Under the pieces are notes generated by a model. The model saw only the letters and a program-made list of their open reading frames with translations, searched no databases and was not told where the DNA came from. Positions 29,939 to 38,586 of a DNA stretch of 64,000 nucleotides are shown piece by piece; the stretch's first letter is position 1, and each line of letters opens with the position of its first letter. The stretch comes from Arenicella xantha (GTDB taxonomy: Bacteria; Pseudomonadota; Gammaproteobacteria; Arenicellales; Arenicellaceae): assembly GCF_003315245.1 (NCBI RefSeq), contig NZ_QNRT01000004.1, forward strand, positions 1 through 64,000, in the 5' to 3' direction. The position numbers and the translations under genes were made by a program.

Positions 29939-30376
29939 TTAGGCTTTATTTGGCCGCTTACTCAAAGCAAGGATCAGTACGCAGCTAAGCCAAACGCCGC
30001 AAGCCATATAAAACAAAACTCCGCCATCGGTGTCACCAGCTTGGTTAATAACTCGATCTACGCCCAATGGCGTGCCCAGGTGGAAAAAGATTGCGCCTGA
30101 AATCACGCCAAGCCCAGTAAGCGCTCCGAGTCTTCGGGTTTTAGGGTGTAATAACAACGCGCTGGCAATTAACTCAACAGTGCCGACTATATACGCGCCG
30201 TATTTTTCAAAAGTCGGTGCTATCGCGCCTAAGCCAATCGAACTCATCCAATTGGCGATCGTCGAAAAGATGATTTCAGTTTCCGGCGAGCCACTAAACT
30301 TGAAGAACAGTGATTGAACAAAAACGAAGACCACGAACGCAATTAGTAGGTAAATAAAGCCTTGTTTAGCTGTCAT
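29939..30376 (-). CDS. DoxX-like small membrane protein
   Basis: A 145-residue membrane protein with four hydrophobic segments. The FVQSLFFKFSGSPET start, GTVELIASALLL and GAIFFHLGTPLG resemble the DoxX/DoxD-like family. Roles of such proteins are diverse and mostly undefined. The start at 30376 is chosen because it has TTGAGG nine bases upstream, whereas the longer start at 30391 does not. It follows the SulP gene on the same strand with 67 bases between. Confidence 0.8.
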   Translation of the reverse strand: MTAKQGFIYLLIAFVVFVFVQSLFFKFSGSPETEIIFSTIANWMSSIGLGAIAPTFEKYGAYIVGTVELIASALLLHPKTRRLGALTGLGVISGAIFFHLGTPLGVDRVINQAGDTDGGVLFYMACGVWLSCVLILALSKRPNKA

Positions 30377-30443
30377 ATATAAATGCCTCAAGTTTGCTTA
30401 TAAATGTTTAATGGTAAAGCAATCTGTCGCTTAGCGTTGCTGC

Positions 30444-32033
30444 TTAATTCACCATTGGTTCATCGCCCCAGTCGGCATCTTCAATTGCAACGAAGTAATT
30501 TGGGTCTTCAACCACATTAACTTCAACCATGTCACCAGCCTTTTTAAGTAGTTTTTTACATTCGCGGCTGAGGTGAATTAGGTGGAGGCTGCGGCCGTTC
30601 TTTTTATAGCGCATGGCAAGCGCATCAATTGCTTCGATCCCAGAATGGTCCACCACGCGTGAATCGGCAAAGTCGATGATGACATCGTTATTGTCATCGC
30701 GAGGCGTGAACTGCTCAGAAAATTTTGCAGTTGAGCCAAAGAATAATGGTCCATGTACTGTGTAGTAATGCGAACCATAGCGATTCTCGCGTTTTTCTAC
30801 GCGTACCTCTTTAGCGTGATTCCATGCGAATACGAGGGCTGAAATAATCACGCCGACGACCACTGCCACCGCTAAGTCAGTAAACACGGTTACTGCCGAT
30901 ACTGTGATGAGCACGAATGCGTCTTGTTTTGGGACGCGTCGGATAATTCGAAAACTACTCCACTCAAACGTGCCGATCACAACAATAAACATAACGCCGA
31001 CTAATGCTGCAATCGGTATTTGTTCGATCAGGCTCGAGGCAAAGAGAATGAATGCGAGTAAAGACAAGGCGGCAGTAATGCCAGAGAGTCGTCCGCGACC
31101 GCCAGAATTAACGTTAATCATGCTTTGTCCAATCATTGCGCAACCGCCCATGCCGCCGAAAAAGCCGGTGACAGTATTGGCTAAGCCTTGGCCTATACAC
31201 TCTCGGTTGCCGTTGCCGCGGGTTTCGGTAATCTCATCGATTAAGCGTAGCGTTAATAAAGACTCAATCAGGCCAATTGCCGCTAACACCACTGCATAAG
31301 GAAAGATTACCCTGAGTGTTTCGAATGACATCGGCACTGCTGGGATATGCAATGTAGGGAAGCCGCCGGCGATGGAGGCAATGTCACCAACGACTCTTGT
31401 ATCTATATTAAGACCTACTACGGCCAGCGAGACAACCAGAATAGCGACCAGTGACGAAGGAATAGATGTGGTCAACTTTGGGAGAAAGTGGATGATAGCC
31501 ATGGTCAAGAATACTAAGCCGAACATCATGGTAAGTTGGTTGGTTGGCAACCAAGCGACGTCTAGAATGCTACCTTCCAAGAATGTGCCTGCGGCCCAGC
31601 CGATTTCGCCTGGTTGTCCGAACTGTCCAAGTTGTGCTAACAGGATTACGATCGCCAAACCGTTTACAAAACCCAACATAACCGGGTGTGGAACTAAGCG
31701 AATAAAGCGTGCAATACGCAGTACGCCGGCGGCAAGCTGAATTATGCCGGTGAGCACAACGGCGGCGAATAAGTATTCAACGCCATGGCTAGCTACTAAT
31801 GCGACCATTACCACGGCCATGGCGCCTGTTGCACCTGAAATCATGCCAGGCCTGCCGCCGAATATCGACGTAATTAGACCTACCATAAAGGCTGCATACA
31901 GGCCAACCAATGGTTCGACTCCAGCAATGATCGCGAATGCAACGGCTTCGGGCACCAGTGCCAACGCAACGGTTAATCCGGATAAAATATCATTTTTCAA
32001 GCTGCTGCGCAGAGCAGAGGAGTTTTCAAACAT
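30444..32033 (-). CDS. SulP-family anion transporter with STAS domain
   Basis: A 529-residue SulP transporter. The opening [19 protein letters not shown] matches the family, followed by about ten to twelve membrane helices and [15 protein letters not shown] in the middle. A C-terminal STAS domain (about 430-520) contains [19 protein letters not shown]. SulP proteins carry sulphate, bicarbonate or dicarboxylates. Short loops and the [12 protein letters not shown] pattern are shared with bacterial bicarbonate-type members, but the substrate is not settled by sequence. It is divergent from the rpsP operon. Confidence 0.9.
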   Translation of the reverse strand: MFENSSALRSSLKNDILSGLTVALALVPEAVAFAIIAGVEPLVGLYAAFMVGLITSIFGGRPGMISGATGAMAVVMVALVASHGVEYLFAAVVLTGIIQLAAGVLRIARFIRLVPHPVMLGFVNGLAIVILLAQLGQFGQPGEIGWAAGTFLEGSILDVAWLPTNQLTMMFGLVFLTMAIIHFLPKLTTSIPSSLVAILVVSLAVVGLNIDTRVVGDIASIAGGFPTLHIPAVPMSFETLRVIFPYAVVLAAIGLIESLLTLRLIDEITETRGNGNRECIGQGLANTVTGFFGGMGGCAMIGQSMINVNSGGRGRLSGITAALSLLAFILFASSLIEQIPIAALVGVMFIVVIGTFEWSSFRIIRRVPKQDAFVLITVSAVTVFTDLAVAVVVGVIISALVFAWNHAKEVRVEKRENRYGSHYYTVHGPLFFGSTAKFSEQFTPRDDNNDVIIDFADSRVVDHSGIEAIDALAMRYKKNGRSLHLIHLSRECKKLLKKAGDMVEVNVVEDPNYFVAIEDADWGDEPMVN

Positions 32034-32388
32034 AGGAGTTCCGACGTAATCTGAGGTAATAAGCAGTAAACAGCGCTTAGTGGCCGCGAATTCTATGAGG
32101 CTGTTGCTATCAACACAAGGTCATGTCAGTCAAATTGTGAAATTTCTTATTCCTATTAATCGCTTACGTGATAGGGTTCGGCTCATCTAAGCGGAACAGG
32201 GCTAATCTGTTAGATATTTGGCGATTTTACTGTAAAAGCCTTTTCTTTCGATGCAGTAAGGGCTAAAATCGCGCGCCTTGTGAGGGTTAACACTTATGTT
32301 GAATCCTGCACAATTAGAACGTTTAACATTTGCTGGCTGATATAAATCAAGTCGGCGAGCATTTTAAGACAACAGAGCATTTATTATT
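32034..32388. other. Divergent spacer upstream of rpsP, with a stem-loop
   Basis: A 355-base region between the SulP gene and rpsP. The clearest structure is GCGATTTTA (32221-32229) paired with TAAAATCGC (32264-32272), with an inner AGCC/GGCT pairing. This could be an mRNA leader structure for the ribosomal operon or part of the promoter. I see no reading frame. Promoters for both directions must be here but cannot be fixed confidently. Confidence 0.5.
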
Positions 32389-32823
32389 ATGGTAACAATT
32401 CGTTTAGCACGTGGCGGCGCCAAAAAACGTCCTTTCTACGGCATTATGGTTGCAGATTCACGTCGTTCACCACGCGGCCGTTTTATCGAGCGTGTTGGTT
32501 TTTTCAACCCTCGCGCCGTTGGTGGCGAAGAGCGGTTACGCATCGACACTGATCGTGTTGAGCATTGGATTAGCAAAGGTGCACAGCCTTCAGACCGTGT
32601 TGCCAACTTATTAAAGCAATTTGCTAAAGGTCCTGAAGCAATCGAAGCTGAGAAAGCTAAATTGACTGCCGCAGCTGACGCCAAAAAAGCGGCTGCAGAG
32701 AAAGCTGAAGCCGAAGGCGTGAAAGCTAAAGAAGCGGCCGCAGCTGAAGCAAAAAAAGCAGCTGACGCAGAGGCTGCTGAAGAAGCGGCACCTGCTGCTG
32801 AAGAAGAAGCAGCAGCTGAGTAA
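32389..32823 (+). CDS. rpsP: 30S ribosomal protein S16 with extended Ala/Glu/Lys tail
   Basis: Residues 1-84 are a normal S16 ([20 protein letters not shown], then [19 protein letters not shown]), a small-subunit assembly protein. The product continues to 144 residues with a low-complexity tail of Ala, Glu and Lys (for example [18 protein letters not shown]), ending in acidic EEEAAAE. E. coli S16 has 82 residues, so the extension is about 60. The tail is predicted to be helical or disordered and is in the same frame with no stop. It is the first gene of the rpsP-rimM-trmD-rplS operon. Confidence 0.96.
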   Translation: MVTIRLARGGAKKRPFYGIMVADSRRSPRGRFIERVGFFNPRAVGGEERLRIDTDRVEHWISKGAQPSDRVANLLKQFAKGPEAIEAEKAKLTAAADAKKAAAEKAEAEGVKAKEAAAAEAKKAADAEAAEEAAPAAEEEAAAE

Positions 32824-32882
32824 TAGTTAATTAAAGACACTGACTTTGTGTCATTAACGCTGATTGATCTGGTGCTAAAACG

Positions 32883-33401
32883 ATGTATGTCGAGCTCGGA
32901 AAAATAGTTGGCGTCTGGGGTGTTAAGGGTTGGATTAAGCTTCACTCTTACACTCGACAGCGCGCTGATATAGGTCAGTATGAGACGTGGTACTTGCAGG
33001 CGCCACGCTCTAAAGACGAACCAAGCCCTATCTCAGTATTAAATTGCCGAGAGCAGGGGCAAGGTATGGTGGCTCAGTTTGACGGTGTTAATGATCGTGA
33101 CCAAGCGCAGGCCTTCAATGGTCAGCGCATACTGGTTAAGCAGAGCGATTTACCACCGCTGCCGGATGGTGAGTATTATTGGCAACAACTTATCGGTTTA
33201 ACCGTAAGCAATGCCGACAATACCATTGGCACGATAAAGTCGATTCTTGAAACCGGTGCCAATGACGTATTGGTTTGCAAGAGTATCAATGACGGTGAAC
33301 CCGAAATACTCATTCCTTATACTGATGAGGTTGTGTTGGAGGTTGATCTTGGGCAAGGCACAATGACGGTTGACTGGGATCCAAGTTACTTACTTGACTA
33401 A
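32883..33401 (+). CDS. rimM: 16S rRNA processing protein RimM
   Basis: RimM assists 30S maturation by binding S19 and the 16S 3' domain. The 172-residue protein starts MYVELGKIVGVWGVKGWIKL, the usual beta-barrel opening, and has the PRC-barrel part with YYWQQLIGLTVSN and ILIPYTDEVVLEVDL. It lies 60 bases after rpsP and 34 before trmD, the standard order. Confidence 0.96.
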   Translation: MYVELGKIVGVWGVKGWIKLHSYTRQRADIGQYETWYLQAPRSKDEPSPISVLNCREQGQGMVAQFDGVNDRDQAQAFNGQRILVKQSDLPPLPDGEYYWQQLIGLTVSNADNTIGTIKSILETGANDVLVCKSINDGEPEILIPYTDEVVLEVDLGQGTMTVDWDPSYLLD

Positions 33402-33434
33402 GTCGTTCGAGTAACGCAACGAGGGCCTGGAATA

Positions 33435-34190
33435 GTGGATTGTCATGTTATATCGATTTTTCCAGACATGTTTAGAGCGATTTCTGAGCATGGTGTGATA
33501 GGTCGAGCAATTGGTCAAAGCATATTGTCGCTGACTATCCATAATCCACGAGATTATGCTGATGATAAGCACAATACGGTCGACGCAAGACCATTTGGTG
33601 GTGGACCGGGTATGGTGATGAAGCCAGAACCCATGAGCAAAGTGATCAATGCAGCGAAAGCTGCAGCAGGACCAGAGGCTAAGGTTATTTACTTGAGCCC
33701 ACAGGGTAAGCAATTTGATCACGCTGCGGCACAAGATTTTGCATCACGCCAGTCTTTAGTGTTACTGGCGGGGCGCTATGAAGGAATTGATGAACGAGTG
33801 CTAGATTCGTTGGTTGATGAAGAATGGTCGATTGGTGACTATGTGCTTTCAGGTGGGGAGCTTCCCGCTATGGTGATGATTGACGCAGTAGCGCGTTTGT
33901 TGCCGGAGAGTTTAGGTAATAGTGCTTCGGCACAGCAAGATTCTTTTGTAAAAGGCTTGTTAGATTGCCCGCATTACACCAAGCCACGCGAGTTTGGTGG
34001 CAAAGTCGTTCCAGATGTGTTGCTAAGTGGTGACCATCAAGCCATTGAGCGATGGCGTGAGCAACAGGCGTTAGGCCGTACATGGCAGCGACGACCTGAA
34101 TTGCTTGAAGAATTAGAGCTAACAGATGAACAGGTTCGTTTGTTGGATGAATATAAGCGTAATTTAGACGGTACTTCCTTTGAGCAATAA
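33435..34190 (+). CDS. trmD: tRNA (guanine37-N1)-methyltransferase
   Basis: TrmD puts the N1-methyl on G37 of tRNAs and prevents frameshifting. The 251-residue SPOUT protein has [17 protein letters not shown], then the trefoil-knot segments [13 protein letters not shown] and [11 protein letters not shown]. The start is GTG, reading [13 protein letters not shown], the family N-terminus. It lies between rimM and rplS. Confidence 0.97.
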   Translation: MDCHVISIFPDMFRAISEHGVIGRAIGQSILSLTIHNPRDYADDKHNTVDARPFGGGPGMVMKPEPMSKVINAAKAAAGPEAKVIYLSPQGKQFDHAAAQDFASRQSLVLLAGRYEGIDERVLDSLVDEEWSIGDYVLSGGELPAMVMIDAVARLLPESLGNSASAQQDSFVKGLLDCPHYTKPREFGGKVVPDVLLSGDHQAIERWREQQALGRTWQRRPELLEELELTDEQVRLLDEYKRNLDGTSFEQ

Positions 34191-34219
34191 CGCGTCAAAC
34201 AGTATCGCCGGAGATTGAA

Positions 34220-34567
34220 ATGACTAACATAATTGACGAAATCAACAACGAACAGATGAGCACCAACATCCCTGACTTCGGTCCAGGCGATACAGTTGTG
34301 GTTCAAGTGAAAATTAAGGAAGGCACTCGCGAGCGTTTGCAAGCCTATGAAGGTGTGGTTATCGCTAAGCGTAATCGTGGCCTGCATTCTGCATTTACGG
34401 TACGTAAAATTTCCTACGGTGAAGGTGTTGAGCGAGTATTTCAAACACATAGCCCAATGATTGATTCTGTGACTGTTAAGCGTCGCGGTGCGGTTCGTCG
34501 TGCCAAGCTATATTACTTGCGCGAGTTGACTGGTCGTGCAGCACGCATCAAAGAAAAGTTGAACTAA
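34220..34567 (+). CDS. rplS: 50S ribosomal protein L19
   Basis: L19 lies at the 30S-50S interface. The 115-residue protein contains [14 protein letters not shown], the Arg/Lys-rich [12 protein letters not shown] and the C-terminal [16 protein letters not shown]. It is the last gene of the operon and is followed by a terminator. Confidence 0.97.
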   Translation: MTNIIDEINNEQMSTNIPDFGPGDTVVVQVKIKEGTRERLQAYEGVVIAKRNRGLHSAFTVRKISYGEGVERVFQTHSPMIDSVTVKRRGAVRRAKLYYLRELTGRAARIKEKLN

Positions 34568-34585
34568 GCTCTCTTTGACGTGATT

Positions 34586-34620
34586 AAAAGCCCGTATGCG
34601 GAAACGCTACGGGCTTTTTT
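34586..34620 (+). terminator. Terminator of rpsP-rimM-trmD-rplS operon
   Basis: AGCCCGTATGCG / CGCTACGGGCT pair around GAAA with one bulged T, and a run of six T residues follows. It lies 18 bases after the rplS stop. Confidence 0.9.
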
Positions 34621-34726
34621 AATGGCTTAGGTGAATGGCTGGAAGTGACTAGGTATTTCTCTTTTATACTTGGATGGTGTTTAGAGCGAAGCCTGTCACC
34701 TGCCTGCGGCTAGGTAATATGCGTGC

Positions 34727-36457
34727 TTAATTAGCGCTGTCGACAGGTCGTTTTTCGCCACGTAGTACCACGCCCCAAATGCCAATATCTTTCCATTTTG
34801 CGGCGGCGACTGACAGAGGGTTGTCCGCCACTATTGTGAAGTCAGCTTGCTTGCCAAGCGAAATTGAGCCCAACTCTTTTTCCAGCCCCAGCGCCCATGC
34901 GGCATCAATGGTGATCGCTTGCAACGCCTGGTACGGCGTAAGGGCCTCACTGTCAGTTGATACATTGTTATGTCTTGTTTCGCGCGTTATATGTACCGCA
35001 GCGGCCTGCAATGGTGATGGTGGCGCCAATGGCGCGTCAGAGTGGAGCGATGATGGAACCGACGCTCGCTTTAGTGACGCAAGCGGGGTGATTTGTGCCA
35101 CGCGATCGCCCAATGCCTCTCGGTAGTCATCGCCCATGTAATACACGTAATGGCTAGCGGCAGATACTCCGCCGTTAAGACGTGAAATTGACTTGATGTG
35201 TGACGGGTTGAGAAGCCCGGCATGTTCGATGACAAAGCGTTGCTTAGGCATTGGCGAGCGTTGCTGTAATTCGGAAAAGGCCTGTAAGGTAGCGGACTGG
35301 GCAGCATCACCGTTCGAATGAATACGGATTTGAATTCCTGCCTTCCAATAGGGATTCATAGCCTCGGCTAAACCCGGCTGGGGAGTGACCCACAGTCCTT
35401 GAGTCCCAGCTGATTGACCACTTAGGTACCCCGGTTCATCGAGTCGCATCGTCTGTGAGTAGAATGCGGCGTCGGTAAAAAATTTCACTTGTGGCAAGAC
35501 TTGCGGCGTACCGCTTGACTCAGTATTACTGGCAAGGTCAGTGATAGTGGCGACGGTATCTTCTTGGTAGGCGTCATAAAACGCTCGATGCTCGGGCACT
35601 AGGTACAAGCGATAAGGGTCACTTTCCGTGTATTCAAGAAAGTAGTAGATGTCTTCAAGTCGTCGGCCAAATAAGCCATACCCTAACTCGGCCACCGTTG
35701 TGACACCGGAACGCGCTAGCATCTTCTCGAATCCAGTGAACCCGCGACCAATGTTGTTTGGCGTCAATATATGCATGGCGAGTTTATTGAACAGGTATTT
35801 TGGCGCATCCTCGTATAAGCGTCCGGTTAATTCTCCGTTGTCGTCTAGGTCAATGCCAACAAATTGTTCGCTCAGAGATTTGTCAACATCGGCCCATTTA
35901 AGGGCTGCGCTATTTAAATAGAAGTCGTGTCCTGAGTAATGCCATATAAGGATCGGTCTAGTGCTGGAAACAGTGTCTAGGTCTTGCTTGGTTAAGTCAC
36001 CGTGCACTAAATTATGATAACCATAGGTTATTAGCGGGTCGCCTTCTGCTAGTTCCGCATCTAATTCGCGTAATCGTGCAAGTAGGCTCGCCTTGTTGGG
36101 TAGGCCGGCAACCAAGCCATCTGGCGTTGGCATATCCCATGGTGGAGTGAAGGGGCGTGAGTAAATCATCGCGCCTAGAATCATATGCACGTGCGGGTCT
36201 ATTAAGCCGGGCAGGATTACTTGGTTTTCAAATGTGTTATCCACGGTTGCGCTGGGGTAATCAAGCTGCAGTTGAGCCAGACTGCCCAGTGCAGCGATTT
36301 TTTGGTCCTTAACGTAAACTGCCTGTGCCGAAGGGTTTGACGTATCCATTGTGACTATCTCTCGAGCCAGATAGATCGTCTCCGCTGGCTCAGTGGAGCA
36401 ACTATTTAAGCTAAGCACGCCTATTAAAATTGTAAGAGCTCTGAATAACTTAGGCAT
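34727..36457 (-). CDS. YtcJ-like amidohydrolase lipoprotein
   Basis: A 576-residue exported amidohydrolase. The N-terminus is a lipoprotein signal (ALTILIGVLSLNSC; Cys about residue 20). The catalytic part has GLIDPHVHM, the first metal motif, the later HSNGDAAQS and EHAGLL segments, and HSDAPLAPPSPL near the end. This is the amidohydrolase-3/YtcJ group, whose members hydrolyse varied amides, often unknown. The C-terminal LGKQADFTIV is a typical composite-domain signature. The product is probably periplasmic. It has no obvious partner; the gene is convergent with rplS. Confidence 0.85.
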   Translation of the reverse strand: MPKLFRALTILIGVLSLNSCSTEPAETIYLAREIVTMDTSNPSAQAVYVKDQKIAALGSLAQLQLDYPSATVDNTFENQVILPGLIDPHVHMILGAMIYSRPFTPPWDMPTPDGLVAGLPNKASLLARLRELDAELAEGDPLITYGYHNLVHGDLTKQDLDTVSSTRPILIWHYSGHDFYLNSAALKWADVDKSLSEQFVGIDLDDNGELTGRLYEDAPKYLFNKLAMHILTPNNIGRGFTGFEKMLARSGVTTVAELGYGLFGRRLEDIYYFLEYTESDPYRLYLVPEHRAFYDAYQEDTVATITDLASNTESSGTPQVLPQVKFFTDAAFYSQTMRLDEPGYLSGQSAGTQGLWVTPQPGLAEAMNPYWKAGIQIRIHSNGDAAQSATLQAFSELQQRSPMPKQRFVIEHAGLLNPSHIKSISRLNGGVSAASHYVYYMGDDYREALGDRVAQITPLASLKRASVPSSLHSDAPLAPPSPLQAAAVHITRETRHNNVSTDSEALTPYQALQAITIDAAWALGLEKELGSISLGKQADFTIVADNPLSVAAAKWKDIGIWGVVLRGEKRPVDSAN

Positions 36458-36553
36458 GATGAATTCTCGAGTTTGCCACGGAGTGACTAGTTATCTTAAG
36501 CCACACGCACTAAATAGACATTGTGAAATGGGCCATCGAGGGTTTAAATAAAA

Positions 36554-37432
36554 TTAGTCAAAGCTAGCAGTCATGTCAGCCTTGCTGGCAAACAGCTTGT
36601 CTTTCTCCGACCAGCGCTGGTTTAACCAAATCTCGACATCATCAATTTCTCGTAGTTGAAAATGGCTGAGTGTGATGGTGATAATGCGCGGGTCACCATG
36701 CAAGCAATTCCATATATTGACATTCTGCTGATGGTAGTCAATTGTTATATCGATCAAAGGGGTGTCTGGTGCAACGTGTTGCTTAATGATTTTTAGCCCC
36801 CCCGACTTAGGTAGTAGAAGATGTTGATATGTAACCTGCTGGGCATCTTTCTTGGCCTTTGTGTACCGTGTTCCTTCCGGAAAGACCAACAGCGCACCTT
36901 GAGATTGAGAATGCTTTTGCGTGGCTTTTTGGATAATTGAGAAATCATTCTCGCGACTGCTGCTGTCCTTATTGCGTCGCACGCGAGGGAAGTTTAATGC
37001 TAAACAAATCCAGCCAACGATTGGTAGCCACACTAATTCACGTTTAACCAGAAACTTAACAATTGGTCCGTGGCCGGTAATGACTTCTTGCACGAGCGGA
37101 ATATCAAACCATGATTGGTGGTTACAGATAACAATCGGTGCTGGGTGAGCGTTAAACTCTCCGTTAATCACTAGCCTGATACCGACCACGCGTTGCATCC
37201 AAAAACTGTCCATCCATACTGCATAGCGATAGATTCGATCTACCAAGTAATCGCAGCCGCGAACCACTGGTTGCGCCGGGCAGAGCGCTCGAATAATTGA
37301 AACCGGAATCAACACGACTACACCAAGCAGCAGGCTGCTAATGACCCAGATAGCCGAGGCGGTGCTGATTAGATGTTTAAGCATGTATGTCGGTTTTAGG
37401 GGCTTGTTTCTCTTGCTTATAATAATACTCAT
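36554..37432 (-). CDS. PlsC/YihG-type lysophospholipid acyltransferase
   Basis: A 292-residue membrane acyltransferase with the HxxxxD motif NHQSWFD and the FPEGTR glycerophosphate-binding motif, after a hydrophobic N-terminus (SAIWVISSLLLGVVVLIPV). The long form and the PRVRRNKD stretch resemble YihG and related acyltransferases rather than the short PlsC. Members acylate lysophosphatidic acid or other lysophospholipids. The start at 37432 is uncertain because neither it nor the in-frame ATG at 37384 has a clear ribosome site. It follows nadC on the same strand. Confidence 0.85.
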   Translation of the reverse strand: MSIIISKRNKPLKPTYMLKHLISTASAIWVISSLLLGVVVLIPVSIIRALCPAQPVVRGCDYLVDRIYRYAVWMDSFWMQRVVGIRLVINGEFNAHPAPIVICNHQSWFDIPLVQEVITGHGPIVKFLVKRELVWLPIVGWICLALNFPRVRRNKDSSSRENDFSIIQKATQKHSQSQGALLVFPEGTRYTKAKKDAQQVTYQHLLLPKSGGLKIIKQHVAPDTPLIDITIDYHQQNVNIWNCLHGDPRIITITLSHFQLREIDDVEIWLNQRWSEKDKLFASKADMTASFD

Positions 37433-37538
37433 GCAAGCATGAGCAGTCGCATGGCTGGGGCGATCTCTGTTGAGATAGGTTTTGAGCTCCCAACCAAGTA
37501 ACTAGTATGAAAGAACCCTAGTAAAGAAACTGTCGTTA

Positions 37539-38402
37539 CTATTGATAATCGAACAGCATCGATAAATCTAACGCGCGAACGTGCTTGGTAATTGACCCCG
37601 ACGAGATAAAATCTACCCCAGTTTCCGCGATCGCGGCGATGCTACTTAAGGTTACTCCGCCGGAAGCTTCGAGGTCGGCTTGGTTGCCGGTAAGGTTTAC
37701 CGCTTCGCGCATATCGTCCAAACTGAAATCATCCAACATGATGCGTTTGGCGCCCGCATGTAGACCACGCTTTAGCTCTTCCATATTCTCAACTTCAAGC
37801 TCAACCAAGGTGCCTTCAGGCATTGATGCAATGGCGTCGGCAACAATACGTTCTAAGCTTTTGCCGCTTCGTAGGTGATTTTCTTTAATGATAATGCCGT
37901 CGTATAGGCCCATGCGGTGATTAACGCCACCACCACATAATACTGCGTATTTCTGTGCCTCACGCATCATTGGTAAGGTCTTGCGTGTGTCTAATAAGCG
38001 AGCTTTGGTGTGGGCTATAGCGTCGGCATAGGTTCGAGCAATAGTGGCTGTGCCGGACAGTGTTTGTAATATATTCAGTGCGGTGCGCTCGCCGGATAGT
38101 ATGGGATGCGCGCGGCCTTCGAACCGACACAGAACCTGATTGGGTTCAACTTGGTCGCCGTCGGCCACTTTCCAATCGATTTTGATCTCGGTCTTATGTC
38201 GTTTTCCGACTTTGCGAAATACTTCGTCTACCCAAGCTGTTCCGCATACAACGCCGACTTCACGTGTAATGATTTTACCGTCAATCAAGCTTTTCTTCGG
38301 GGTTAGTCGAGCGGTCAAATCGCCGCTTCCAATGTCCTCGCGAAGTGCATATTTCACGAGTCGTTTTATTACTTTTTGGTTTGGTAGCGGGTGTTGCATC
38401 AA
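37539..38402 (-). CDS. nadC: Nicotinate-nucleotide pyrophosphorylase (carboxylating)
   Basis: NadC converts quinolinate and PRPP to nicotinate mononucleotide in de novo NAD synthesis. The 287-residue protein starts with the N-terminal domain (ALREDIGSGDLTA) and has GERTALNILQTLSGTAT, the catalytic LLDTRKTLPMMR and the substrate-binding GGGVNHRMGLYD. VELEVENMEEL and MLDDFSLDDM complete the barrel. Length is normal for the family. It is divergent from clpB. Confidence 0.97.
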   Translation of the reverse strand: MMQHPLPNQKVIKRLVKYALREDIGSGDLTARLTPKKSLIDGKIITREVGVVCGTAWVDEVFRKVGKRHKTEIKIDWKVADGDQVEPNQVLCRFEGRAHPILSGERTALNILQTLSGTATIARTYADAIAHTKARLLDTRKTLPMMREAQKYAVLCGGGVNHRMGLYDGIIIKENHLRSGKSLERIVADAIASMPEGTLVELEVENMEELKRGLHAGAKRIMLDDFSLDDMREAVNLTGNQADLEASGGVTLSSIAAIAETGVDFISSGSITKHVRALDLSMLFDYQ

Positions 38403-38523
38403 GAGGCCTCTATGAAAAAAAGTTCGGTGGTGATCATTAGGCGTATTCTAAGCTTAGCCGTGTCGTTGTCTCACCGTGCTCACGCAGAATACCAGAAAGC
38501 CAGACCGCGTCACAAACCGAGCG

Positions 38524-38550
38524 CTTGCTTTTTGCTGAATCTGCCTTAAA
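38524..38550 (+). promoter_or_regulatory. Possible heat-shock (sigma-32-like) promoter of clpB
   Basis: CTTGCTT (38524-38530) and CCTTAAA (38544-38550) are 13 bases apart. This resembles the sigma-32 pattern of CTTGAAA, a 13-14 base gap and CCCCATNT, but with mismatches in the -10 box. clpB is heat-shock controlled in relatives. This is a weak match and needs mapping of the transcript start. Confidence 0.3.
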
Positions 38551-38586
38551 TAAAGTACAGAGAATTTAACCTAACAGAGGTGCTCC

